DNA from: Aegilops tauschii subsp. strangulata
Lineage: Eukaryota; Streptophyta; Magnoliopsida; Poales; Poaceae
NCBI RefSeq assembly: GCF_002575655.3
Contig: NC_053037.3
Location: 571,308,880-571,372,879 of the forward strand
DNA: 64,000 nucleotides
Direction of reading: 5' to 3'
Under the pieces are notes generated by a model. The model did not search any database. It had not been told where the DNA came from and saw only the letters and a list, made by a program, of their open reading frames with translations. The position numbers and the translations under genes were made by a program. Positions 1-10,705 of this stretch are shown one piece after another. How positions within the stretch are numbered: the first letter of the stretch is position 1; each line of letters begins with the position of its first letter.

Positions 1-28
1 GGGTGAATCAAGGAGGGAGAAGAGTGTA

Positions 29-150
29 GGACGGAGGAGGAAGACGAAGCGAGGAGGGGCCGGCCGGCGGCGAGTGGAGGGAGGACGGAGGAGGAAGGCG
101 GCGCAAGGAGGGGCCGGCCAGCGGCGACTGGAGGGAGGACGGAGGAGGAG
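29..150. repeat. 54-bp purine-rich tandem repeat
   Basis: Units start at 29, 83 and 137, each beginning GGACGGAGGAGGA; two are full and the third is partial. They lie inside the GC- and purine-rich part of the CACTA element, which ends in a run of G near 229-242. No convincing protein is encoded. Confidence 0.75.
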
Positions 151-479
151 GCCGGTACCGAGTCCAGCGAGGAGGAGGAGGTGACGGCGGCGCAGATCGG
201 AGGAGGGGTGAGGGGGGAGGACCGGCGCGGGGGGGGGGGGGGTGAGGGGGAGATCGAGTGAGTGTGAGTGTGAGTGGATCGGATAGAGGAGAGTGGGGGG
301 GTGGGAGATGGAATGGCTTAGTAGTAGCGCGCTATAGAAAAAGGCGCTAGTGCTAAACGACCTAGCAGTAGCGCCTTCCACAAAGAACGCGCTACTGCTA
401 GGTGTTAGCTTGTAAAAATAGACATCAAAAATACATTGATCATCAATGATCTTTTTGTGTAGAATCTGAATTGTCAATT

Positions 480-515
480 GGAATCCTCACTGGTTTAAGA
501 ACCGGTGAGGATTCC
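480..515. repeat. 36-bp hairpin (16-bp arms, 4-nt loop)
   Basis: The arms GGAATCCTCACTGGTT and AACCGGTGAGGATTCC are reverse complements with one mismatch, separated by TAAG. It lies in the CACTA subterminal region. It could be a transposase-binding or structural feature; the sequence alone does not show a function. Confidence 0.7.
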
Positions 516-679
516 TATTGCGGCCACAGATCCTACACATCGAGTTCAATGAAGACCAAGTGCTTATGAAAGTTTGAGATGTAACATATTTAAGGTGGTA
601 GAAACTCTCTTCACGGAGCGAGGTGGGACTAAATTTTTGTAGTAAACTTAGCAGTAGCGGTTATTGCAGAAATGCGCTA

Positions 680-2262
680 TGCTACCTCCTGAGCACTGCG
701 TTGGTTTTCCCTTGAAGAGGAAAGGGTGATGTAGTAAAGCAGCGTAAGTGTTTCCCTCAGTTTTTGAGAACCAAGGTATCAATCCAGTAGGAGGCCACGC
801 ACGAGTCCCTCGCACCTACACAAACAAATAAAATCCTCACAACCAACGCAATAAAGGGGTTGCCAATCCCTTCACGGTCACTTACGAAAGTGAGATCTGA
901 TAGATATGATAAGATAATATTTTTGGTATTTTTATGATAAAGATGCAAAGTAAAATAAAAGGCAATAAAAATAGCTAAGTGTTGGAAGATTAATATGATG
1001 GAAAATAGACCCGGGGGCCACAGGTTTCACTAGTGGCTTCTCTCGAGAGCATGAGTATTATGGTGGGTAAACAAATTACTGTTGGGCAATTGACAGAATT
1101 GAGCATAGTTATGAGAATATCTAGGTATGATCATGTATATAGGCATCACGTCCACGACAAGTAGACCGACTCCTGCCTGCATCTACTACTATTACTCCAC
1201 ACATCGACCGCTATCCAGCATGCATCTAGAGTCTTAAGTTCAAAAGAACAGAGTAACGATTCAAGTAAGATGACATGATGTAGAGGGATAAACTCATGCA
1301 ATATGATATAAACCCCATCTTGTTATCCTCGATGGCAAAAATACAATACGTGCCTTGCTGCCCCTACTGTCAATGGGAAAGGACATCGCAAGATTGAACC
1401 CAAAGCTAAGCACTTCTCCCATTGCAAGAAAGATCAATCTAGTAGGCCAAACCAAACTGATAATTCGAAGGGACTTGCAAAGATAACCAATCATACATAA
1501 AAGAATTCAGAGAAGATTCAAATATTGTTCATAGATAAACTTGATCATAAACCCACAATTCATCGGTCTCAACAAACACACCGCAAAAGAAGATTACATC
1601 GAATAGATCTCCACAAGAGAGGGGGAGAACATCGTATTGAGATCCAAAAAGAGAGAAGAAGCCATCTAGCTAATAACTATGGACCCGAAGGTCTGAGGTA
1701 AACTACTCACACATCATCGGAGAGGCTATGGTGTTGATGTAGAAGCCCTCCGTGATCGATGCCCCTCCCGCGGAGCTCCGGAAAAGGCCCCAAAATGGGA
1801 TCTCATGGGTACAGAAGGTTGCGGCGGTGGAATTAGGTTTTTGGCTCTGTATCTGTTAGTTTGGGGGTACGTAGGTATATATAGGAGGAAGAAGTACGTC
1901 GGTGGAGCAACGTGGACCCCACGAGGGTGGAGGGCGCGCCTGGTGGGAGGGGGGGGGGTAGGCGCGCCCCCTACCTCGTGCCTTCCTGGTTGCTTTCTTG
2001 ACGTAGGGTCCAACTCCTCTGGATCACGTTCGTTCCAAAAATCACGTTCCCGAAGGTTTCATTCCGTTTGGACTTTGTTTGATATTCTTTTTCTGCGAAA
2101 CTCTGAAATAGGCAAAAAACAACAATTCTGGGCTGGGCCTCCGGTTAATAGGTTAGTCCCAAAAATAATATAAAAGTGTACAATAAAGCCCAATAATGTC
2201 CAAAACATAATATAATATAGCAATGAACAATAAAAAATGATAGATATGTTGGAGACGTATCA
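680..2262 (-). repeat. Element 1 3' LTR
   Basis: 1583 bp, ending inside the element in GGAGACGTATCA on the plus strand. It is homologous over its length to 6120-7701, 39444-41028, 47043-48625 and 56428-57621. A short ORF near 1294-1494 recurs in every copy because it is LTR sequence, not because it is a gene. Confidence 0.92.
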
Positions 2263-5083
2263 AGCATCCCCAAGCTTAATTCCTGCTCTTCCTCGAGTAG
2301 GTAAATGATAAAAACAGATTTTTTGATGTGGAATGCTACTTCGCATAATTTCAATGTAATTCTTCTTATTGTGGCACGAATGTTATGATTTAATATGATT
2401 CAAGATAAAAGTTTAATGTTGACATAAAAACAATAATACTTCAAGCATGCTAACCAAGCAATTATGTCTTATCAAAATAACATAGCCAAAGCAAGTTATC
2501 CCTACAAAATCATATAGTCTGGCTATGCTCCATCTTCCCCACACAAAATATTCATATTATGTACAACCCCGGTTTTAGCCAAGCAATTGGTTCATACTTT
2601 TTAACGTGCTCCAGCCTTTTCAACTCTTACGCAATACATGAGCGCAAGCCATGGATATAGCACTATGGTGGAATAAGGTATAATGGTAGGGGTTACGTGG
2701 GAAGACAAAAAAGGAGAAAGTCTCACATCAACGAGGCTAATCAACGGCTATGGAGATCCCCATCAATTGATGTCAATGCAAGGAGTAGGGATTGCCATGC
2801 AATGGATGCACTAGAGCTATAAGTGTATGAAAGCTCAAACAAAAGAAACTAAGTGGGTGTGCATCCAACTTGCTTGCTCACGAAGACCTCGGGCATTTTG
2901 AGGAAGCCCATCATTGGAATATACAAGCCAAGTTCTATAGTGAAATTTCCCACTAGTATATGAAAGCGACAAAATGAGAGACTCTCTATCATGAAGATCA
3001 CGGTGCTACTTTGAAGCACAAGTGTGGTAAAAGGATAGTAACATTGTCCCTTCTCTCTTTTTCTCTCATTTTTTTGGGCCTTTTCTCTTTTTTTTATGGC
3101 CTCTTTTTTTATTTAGTCCGGAGTCTCATCCTGACTTGTGGGGGAATCATAGTCTCCATCATCCTTTCCTCACTTGGGACAATGCTCTAATAATGATGAT
3201 CATCACACTTTTATTTACTTACAACTCATGAATTACAACTCAACACTTAGAACAAAATATGACTCTATGTGAATGCCTCCGGCGGTGTACCGGGATATGC
3301 AATGAATCAAGAGCGACATGTATGAAAGAATTATGAATGGTGGCTTTGCCACAAATACAATGTCAACTACATGATCATGCAAGGCAATATGACAACGAGG
3401 GAGCGTGTCATGATAAACAAAACGATGGAAAGTTGCATGGCAATATATCTCGGAATGGCTATGGAAATGCCATAATAGGTAGGTATGGTGGCTGTTTTGA
3501 GGAAGATATAAGGAGGTTTATGTGTGATAGAGCGTATCATATCACGGGGTTTGGATGCACCGGCGAAGTTTGCACCAACTCTCAAGGTGAGAAAGGGCAA
3601 TGCACGGTACCGAAGAGGCTAGAAAATTGCGGAAAGGTAAGTGTGCGTATAATCCATGGACTCGCATTAGTCATAAAGAACTCATATACTTATTGCAAAA
3701 ATTTATTAGCCCTCGAAGCAAAGTACTACTACGCATGCTCCTAGGGGAAGGGTTGGTAGGAGTTAACCATCGCGCGATCCCGACCGCCATACAAAGGATG
3801 AAAATCAATAAATACCTCATGCTCCTACTTCGTTACATAACGGTTCACCATACGTGCATGCTACGGGAATCACAAACTCCAACACAAGTATTTTTCAATT
3901 CCACAATTACTCAACTAGCACAACTATGATATTACCACCTTTATATCTCAAAACAATTATCTAGTATCAAATTTCTCATGATATTATAATTAAAGCAAAT
4001 TTCCATGATGTTTTAAGACTCTCAAAATAATATAAGTGAAGCATGAGAGATCAATAGTTTCTATAAAACAAATCCACCGCCGTGCTCTAAAAGATATAAG
4101 TGAAGCACTAGAGCAAAACTATATAGCTCAAAAAATATAAGTGAAGCACATAGAGTATTCTAATAATTTCTGAATCATGTGTGTCTCTCTCAAAAGGTGT
4201 GTACAGCAAGGATGATTGTGGTAAACTAAAAAACAAAGACTCAAATAATACAAGACGCTCCAAGCAAAACACATATCATGTGGTGAATAAAAATATAGCT
4301 CCAAGTAAAGTTACCGATGGAAGTAGACGAAAGAGGGGATGCCTTCCGGGGCATCCCCAAGCTTTGGATTTTAGGTGTCCTTAGATTATCTTGGGGTGCC
4401 ATGGGCATCCCCAAGCTTAGGCTCTTGCCACTCCTTGTTCCATAATACATCAAATCTTTCACCCAAAACTTGAAAACTTCACAACACAAAACTTAATAGA
4501 AAATCTCGTGAGCTCCGTTAGCGAAAGAAAACAAAACACCACTTCAAGGTACTGTAATGAACTCATTATTTAATTATATTGGTGTTAAACCTACTGTATT
4601 CCAACTTCTCTATGGTTTACAAACTATTTTATTAGCCATAGATTCATCAAAATAAGCAAACAACACACGAAAAACAGAATCTGTCAAAAACAGAACAGTC
4701 TGTAGTAACCTGTAACTAACGCAAACTTCTGGAACTCCAAACATTCAGCCAAAATAGGACGACCTAGAAAATTTGTTTATTGATCATAAGCAATTGGAAT
4801 CAATATTTTACCACGTTCTTGTGATTTTTGACAATTATTTTCATGAACAGAAAGTTTCTGGAATTTTCAGCAAGATCAAATAACTATCATCCAAGAAGAT
4901 CCTATAGGTTAAACTTGGCACAAACACTAATTAAAACATAAAAACAAATCTAACCAGAGGCTAGATCAAACATTTATTCCTAAACAGAAGCAAAAAGCAA
5001 AAAACTAAAAAATAAAATTGGGTTGCCTCCCAACAAGCGCTATCGTTTAACGCCCCTAGCTAGGCATAATAGAAAGGATAGAT
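2263..5083 (-). other. Element 1 3' untranslated region with polypurine tract
   Basis: About 2.8 kb without a supported gene. The minus-strand polypurine tract, GCTTGGGGATGCT, occupies 2263-2275 and abuts the 3' LTR. The whole stretch matches, inverted, the 3' region of element 2 (43386-45108 plus 55333-56427; 2818 bp there, 2821 bp here). The ORF track's short frames here are fragments of this non-coding DNA. Confidence 0.8.
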
Positions 5084-5916
5084 CTAGGTATTGCCATAAT
5101 AATAGGATAGATCATTGAAACTCATTTCATATTCTCTACGTTCAGCAGCGAGTTTTCTTTGAGGCAAGCAAAAGTAATCAAAGGGCTAAATTTAATGGGA
5201 CAAAAGTCCCCAAGATCAACTTTAGGAGGTATAGGTTCCTCCTTCGGCCCTTCGTATTGCACAACCAATTCATCATTATAAGCATTCTTTTGACAGAACT
5301 TTGTGAGCCTATACTCGAGAGAATATCCTAGCTCATTATTTCAAATAGCAAAATCATTATCAAGTTCAGAAATTCTATCAACTAGAACATTGGTAGGAAC
5401 CTTTTTTCTAAGGTTCTCATTAAAATCAACATAGTCTAGAGATTGAAAACGCATTATTTCCTCTTGATCAAATAGGATAGTTTCTATGGGAGGACGGCCC
5501 GCGTCCACCCTATAATGCGCAAAGATTTGTTTGGCCTCTTTTATTATAAATCTGAACTTATGAGCCAAAAAGATAGTAGCGGCACGCTTAACAGAAGAAT
5601 GCTCAATATTAGAAAATTCTAGGAAAATACTTTGTATGCAAGGGTGCATGTGCATAAATTGCCTTTCAAGTTTAACTACAAGCATGGAAATAGCGTCCGC
5701 GAGACTACTAGTTCTATGAAGAATAGAACTGCCCATAGAAGGCAAAGCACCGGCACAAGTAAAGAAATCTTGAATAACCCCTTTTCCAATAATATTACCA
5801 CTACCAATTCAGATTTTTTTTGTATGCAAGATAGGGGGTTCTTCAGCGGGAGCATCAGAATTTTCCATATTATTACTATTGTCCATATCGACAATAGTTT
5901 CCCCAATTTCAGACAT
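5084..5916 (-). pseudogene. Unrecognised retroelement ORF, broken by two stops and a 1-nt loss
   Basis: The reading frame starts at ATG 5916, just after the leader, and runs in one frame through TGA at 5809-5811 and TGA at 5341-5343. A single missing base near 5180 then shifts it to the frame that ends in ...GNT-stop at 5084-5086. About 277 codons in total. I see no zinc knuckle, DTG/DSG protease motif, YxDD box or DDE triad. Recognisable stretches include LVVKLERQFMHMHPC, AHYRVDAGRPPIETIL and KVDLGDFCPIKFSP. The last three residues and the following untranslated DNA are shared with the gag-protease ORF of element 2, but the rest is unrelated to it. The function is unknown. Confidence 0.65.
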
Positions 5917-6089
5917 AACGGCAGAAAGTGCGAGGAGCAAAAAGAAAGTAGGAGGCAAACGGAAAATAGATGGCGAATAAAACGGCAAGGGTGAAGTGGG
6001 GGAGAGGAAAACGAGAGGCAAATGGAAAATAATGTAATGCGGGAGATAAGGGTTTGTGATGGGTACTTGGTATGTTGACATTGCGTAGA

Positions 6090-6108
6090 CTCCCCGGCAA
6101 CGGCGGCA
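6090..6108 (-). other. Element 1 primer-binding site, tRNA-Asp-like
   Basis: The minus strand reads TGCCGCCGTTGCCGGGGAG, close to the complement of the plant tRNA-Asp 3' end (TGGCGCCGTTGCCGGGGA). It begins 11 nt inside the 5' LTR boundary. The equivalent site in element 2 is 41040-41058. Confidence 0.7.
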
Positions 6109-6119
6109 GAAATCTTTCT

Positions 6120-7701
6120 TGCTACCTCTTGAGCACTGCGTTGGTTTTCCCTTGAAGAGGAAAGGGTGATGCAGTAAAGCAACGTAAGTATTTCCCTCAG
6201 TTTTTGAGAACCAAGGTATCAATCCAGTAGGAGGCCACACACGAGTCCCTCGCACCTACACAAACAAATAAAATCCTCGCAACCAACGCAATAAAGGGGT
6301 TGTCAATCCCTTCACGGTCACTTACGAAAGTGAGATCTGATAGATATGATAAGATAATATTTTTGGTATTTTTATGATAAAGATGCAACGTAAAATAAAA
6401 GCAATAAAAATAGCTAAGTGTTGGAAGATTAATATGATGGAAAATAGACCCGGGGGCCATAGGTTTCACTAGTGGCTTCTCTCGAGAGCATAAGTATTGC
6501 GGTGGGTAAACAAATTACTGTTGAGAAATTGACAGAATGGAGCATAGTTATGAGAATATCTATGTATGATCATGTATATAGGCATCACGTCCGCGACAAG
6601 TAGACCGACTCCTTCCTGCATCTACTACTATTACTCCACACATCGACCGCTATCCAGCATGCATCTAGAGTATTAAGTTCAAAAGAACAGAGTAACGCTT
6701 TAAGTAAGATGACATGATGTAGAGGGATAAACTCATGCAATATGATATAAACCCCATCTTGTTATCCTCGATGGCAACAATACAATACGTGCCTTGCTGC
6801 CCCTACTGTCACTGGGAAAGGACACCGCGAGATTGAACCCAAAGCTAAGCACTTCTCCCATTGCAAGAAAGATCAATCTAGTAGGCCAAACCAAAGAGAT
6901 AATTCGAAGAGACTTGCAAAGATAACCTATCATACATAAAAGAATTCAGTGAAGATTAAAATATTGTTCATAGATAAACTTGATCATAAACCCACAATTC
7001 ATCGGTCTCAGAAAACACACCGCAAAAGAAGATTACATCGAATAGATCTCCACAAGAGAGGGGGAGAACATTGTATTGAGATCCAAAGAGAGAGAAGAAG
7101 CCATCTAGCTAATAACTATGGACCCGAAGGTTTGAGGTAAACTACTCACACATCATCGGAGAGGCTATGGTGTTGATGTAGAAGCCCTCCGTGATCGATG
7201 CCCCCTCCGGCGGAGCTCCGGAAAATGCCCCAAAATGGGATATCATGGGTACAGAAGGTTGCGGCGGTGGAATTAGGTTTTTGGCTCTGTATCTGGTAGT
7301 TTGGGGGTACGTAAGTATATATAGGAGGAAGAAGTACGTCGGTGGAGCAACGTGGGCCCCACGAGGGTGGAGGGCGCGCCTGGGGGGGGGGGCGGGGTAG
7401 GCGCACCCCCTACCTCGTGCCTTCCTGGTTGCTTTCTTGACGTAGGGTCCAAGTCCTTGGGATCACGTTCGTTCCAAAAATCACGTTCCCGAAGGTTTCA
7501 TTCCGTTTGGACTCCGTTTGATATTCTTTTTCTGCGAAACTCTGAAATAGGTAAAAAACAACAATTCTGGGCTGGGCCTCCGGTTAATAGGTTAGTCCCA
7601 AAAAATAATATAAAAGTGTATAATAAAGCCCAATAATGTCCAAACATAATATAATATAGCATGGAACAATCAAAAATTATAGATACGTTGGAGACGTGTC
7701 A
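6120..7701 (-). repeat. Element 1 5' LTR
   Basis: 1582 bp with several substitutions relative to the 3' LTR at 680-2262, so the insertion is not very recent. The outer end GGAGACGTGTCA abuts the target duplication at 7702-7706. Confidence 0.92.
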
Positions 7702-8164
7702 CGTTACTGCTATGATCCGTAGCAGTAGCGCTCTTCATATTAACGTGCTGGTGCTAGAACTAGCCTCGCGGCGGCGTCGTGGCAATTATAGCAGTAGCGC
7801 GTCTAGGAGCGGGAGCGCTACTGATATATTTATTTTAGCAGCGAGTTTTGTGCGCGCGCTACTGCTACTTAGCAGCAGCGCCTTATTTTAAAGCGTGCTG
7901 CTGGTAAGATTCTGTGTATAGGCTTCTTCCTAGTAGTGCAAGTTAGAGCGAAGACCTCATGGGGTAAATAGGAGTGGTCTTCTGCTTTTGAATCCCCCTC
8001 AGAACAGTTATCTTCCTCTTGATTACGATCCGAAATGGGTGGAGGGGGGCTGCCTTTGCGCCCACCATGGAGCGACGTCTGCATGAAATTTTATTGCCAT
8101 GCAAGGCTCGTCTCTTTTATTCTACATGTTCAGTTCCATTGTGTACAATAACTGACATGCATAG

Positions 8165-8707
8165 GCACAGAGGTCCCGCCGCGCCGCCGAAGCAGCACGG
8201 AGGTCCCGCCGCGCCGCCGAAGCAGCACGGAGGTCCCGCCGCGCCGTCGATGTAGCAGACTGGTTCAGCCACGCCGCGGAAGCAGCAAAGATGTCCCGCC
8301 GCGCCGCCGAAGCAGCAGGGAGGTCCCGCCGCGCTGCAGCGGCCTGGGAAAATTTCTCGCGGGCAGGCGAGGACTCTTACAGCCGCATGCATGCGATAGT
8401 CCATAGCCAGATGGATCAGATCTCCGGCTGGGCGAGGATGCAGGACAAGGCTACCGACGTCATCCGGCCACTAGGGGAGGGCAATGCGAAGCTCCGGGGC
8501 GAGCGCGACCTGCTGAGGGCGAAGCAGGAGGACGAGACCGCTGCCTTGTTACAGAGGACGGGCGTCATCATCAAGAAACTTATGGACGAGAATGCCATGC
8601 TCCGCATCGAGAGCAATAGGCTGGTGGAGGAATCCATGGATGCTGCCAAGCAGCATATTAAGGACATGAAACTGATGAAAGAGATCATCGCCCGACACGA
8701 GAACTAG
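8165..8707 (+). CDS. Coiled-coil protein with arginine/alanine decapeptide repeats; probably a 3' exon
   Basis: The frame is open from 8165 to TAG 8705-8707 (180 codons). It opens with repeats of RSRRAAEAAR, followed by a long heptad-like helical stretch (ERDLLRAKQEDETAALLQ, NAMLRIESNRLVEESMD) ending ARHEN. An in-frame TAG at 8162-8164 blocks upstream extension. The first in-frame ATG is 8291, which would drop most repeats, while the AG at 8163-8164 could be a splice acceptor. An overlapping frame from ATG 8067 reads the same repeats as proline-rich peptide and is less convincing. I do not recognise the family. It could be a host gene, a gene fragment or a transposon-captured exon. Confidence 0.4.
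   Translation, partial: AQRSRRAAEAARRSRRAAEAARRSRRAVDVADWFSHAAEAAKMSRRAAEAAGRSRRAAAAWENFSRAGEDSYSRMHAIVHSQMDQISGWARMQDKATDVIRPLGEGNAKLRGERDLLRAKQEDETAALLQRTGVIIKKLMDENAMLRIESNRLVEESMDAAKQHIKDMKLMKEIIARHEN
8166..8330 (+). repeat. 30-bp GC-rich tandem repeat (decapeptide-coding)
   Basis: Four good copies and one degenerate copy of a 30-bp unit containing GTCCCGCCGCGCCGCCGAAG. Since 30 is a multiple of three, the frame is preserved and the unit encodes RSRRAAEAAR. Confidence 0.8.
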
Positions 8708-9330
8708 TCTCCGCGACCTGCAGCGCATAAAGAAAGTAGAGATCAGCGAGCCGGATCGTTGTATGCGTCTTCCTTCTTCTTTTGCCCTTGTGTATTTCGG
8801 GCGTAGCCGCATGTGGCTTTTTTAATTATCTTCCTAATTATGTAAGACAATTATTATCCACTCTCGTCATCCTTATATATATTCATCAGCCTTGCTATAA
8901 GTTGCAGTAGATGCTATATAGGTCCGTCGGATCTTACATCAAGATTCGTGCAAAATTTTCTTTTCAGATTTTCTTTTTTCTCTCTTAAATCTCAATCGAG
9001 TGAGACATTGCCACGCCATTAAACAGAGGTTCGGGCGCCATTAATGGAGACCTTGGGAGAGAGGTGGACGACTGATGGAGGTCAAAGGGCTCTCCTCCCG
9101 ATAAACACGCGTAGGGATCTGATCGCACGCCTCCCGTACTCAAATAGCTACCTTGCAAGGCGCCTCCTAGCTAATAAAAAAAGGGGACGCGTGGCGGCAC
9201 GTAAATGGTAAATAGAACACCCATGGTTTCAATAATACTTGTGTTTCCGATTGTAACGTGACAGCACTTGTTCTAAAATGACTTTGTTGATTGTTAATGT
9301 GTGCGCCTTCGCAAATCGGACAGCAAAATT
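8708..9330. other. Low-copy non-coding DNA downstream of the coiled-coil ORF
   Basis: AT-rich 3'-UTR-like DNA follows the stop at 8707, including TTTTTTAATTATC near 8818. I see no ORF, RNA gene or repeat in the remainder. Confidence 0.5.
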
Positions 9331-9935
9331 ACCACAGCATGTTGGTGCCATGTCATGACACCAAGCCAAGTTTCATGATTTTCATGCGTGTTTAGGATTT
9401 ACAGGAATTAAAAAACCAAGTTTCTCAATGTTTCCAGCCGAGCCATGACGCCCAGATGTTTGAATTTCATTCCCATTTCTGGCATGGGACCTAGTAATTT
9501 ACCCAAGGACACACATGTGATTTTTCAACCAGCTTTGGTGCACTGGAGCATGTGCTTGTATTTAAAATTTGAATTATGCACACAAAGGTGACACGTTCCC
9601 TCTCAGAACCACGAGCCTTCTTGAGAGAAGCTCCGGTTTGCAAGAAACTTATACCAAAACTTGTTCCTATTCTGCAATTGTTTTACCACAGCATGGTAGT
9701 ACCATGACATGACACCATGCCAAGTTTCATGATTTTCAGGCGTGTTTTGGATTTACAAGAATTTTAAAACCAAGCTTCTCAATGTTCTCGGCCAAACCAC
9801 GATGCCCAGATGTTTGAATTTCATTCCCATTTCTTGCATGGGACCTAGAAATTCACCCGAGGACACACATGTGATTTTTCAGTCAACTTTGGTGCACGGG
9901 AGCATGTGCTTGTAGTTCAAATTTGAATTATGCAC
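9331..9935. repeat. Two-unit direct duplication, period 354 bp
   Basis: ACCACAGCAT starts both units, at 9331 and 9685. The shared block runs through CATGACACCA, CCAAGTTTCATGATTTTC, GCCCAGATGTTTGAATTTC and GGACACACATGTGATTTTTC to GAATTATGCACA. The copies differ at many sites, so the duplication is old. The length resembles a satellite monomer, but only two units are present. Confidence 0.8.
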
Positions 9936-10680
9936 ATTAAATGACCAGAAACTCAAGTAATGTATAAAAAAGGCCAAACGAACCCGGAATAATTCCAAAA
10001 TTTAACAGGGCACTCATATAGTTCTATTTTGCCTCTGTAAAGAAAATCTGGGGGAGGCAGCGTATATTGTTTTGCACACAAAGGTATAAAGAAATAAAGA
10101 AATTAGCATACCTATTTAATTCTTGGGTTCTTATTATTTATGCCACTAGTTGTGTATCACTACTCAGTTTTGCCATTAGAAGTTACAACTACTCAAAAAA
10201 TGCCATCGATCCGTGAGATGCCTGCTAAAAAATGCAATTAGATATGTAAAAAATGCCATTGTTAAGTTAGATGTTTGCTCAGAAATGCCATTAGACATTG
10301 TTATTTTCACGTCAAACCCGTTGACCATGTTACATGACAAAAATAAGCCGATTCTCACAATGATAAGTTAATGCTGTCCAGCACAGCACACCCCTCAAAT
10401 AAAACTAAGCACCTTGGAATTCTTTGACAAAACTAAGCACCCTGAAATTATTTGACAACTAAACTGCTGGCTATATGATGTTGGCCATATATATTGTACG
10501 TATATAATGTCAAGATTGAGTGGTAGTACTATACCAACTAAAAGATGAAATGTACGAAATATAACGAGAAGAAACATAACATAGTTCTGCTGGGGGCTCA
10601 GCACAACACACACCTCAAATAAAACTAAGCACACCAGAAATTAAACTAAGCAACTAATCTGGTAGACACTGCATTAGAAC
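9936..10680. other. AT-rich intergenic DNA, 3' flank of the exonuclease gene
   Basis: No gene is visible. It contains repeated AAAAATGCCATT-type motifs (10190-10300) and two copies of CTCAAATAAAACTAAGCAC (near 10395 and 10612), suggesting a small degenerate direct repeat. Confidence 0.5.
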
Positions 10681-10705
10681 CACCATGAGCAATGACACTG
10701 CCACC

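Larger units (their letters stand above)
680..7701 (-). mobile_element. Element 1: Athila-like Gypsy LTR retrotransposon (non-autonomous)
   Basis: Two LTRs of about 1.58 kb (680-2262 and 6120-7701) bound a 3.9-kb interior. On the minus strand the LTR begins TGATACGTCTCC and ends GGTAGCA. The flanking 5-bp duplication is CGCTA (675-679) and CGTTA (7702-7706), one mismatch. The primer-binding site resembles the tRNA-Asp 3' end, the usual Athila primer. Reverse transcriptase, RNase H and integrase are absent; the interior has a single unrecognised ORF and a 2.8-kb 3' non-coding region. I would place it near the Sabrina/WHAM group, but the family name is inference. Confidence 0.9.
1..7938. mobile_element. 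CACTA transposon, right portion (left end outside window), interrupted by element 1
   Basis: The right end is CCTAGTAGTG at 7929-7938, the inverse of the CACTACTAGG terminus that defines CACTA elements. Both flanks of element 1 (310-679 and 7702-7928) are filled with the subterminal motif AGTAGCGC/GCGCTACTGC in both orientations, as in Triticeae CACTA ends. Removing element 1 makes this array continuous. No transposase is visible in the part present, and the opposite terminus lies left of position 1. The three bases after the end (CAA, 7939-7941) would be one TSD copy; the other is not in the window. Confidence 0.8.

Noticed and set aside
1294..1494. 66-residue ORF repeated in several LTR copies (also 6733-6933, 40205-40471, 47800-48000)
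   Set aside because: It recurs only because it lies in the shared LTR; it has no start context or recognisable domain and its ends differ between copies.
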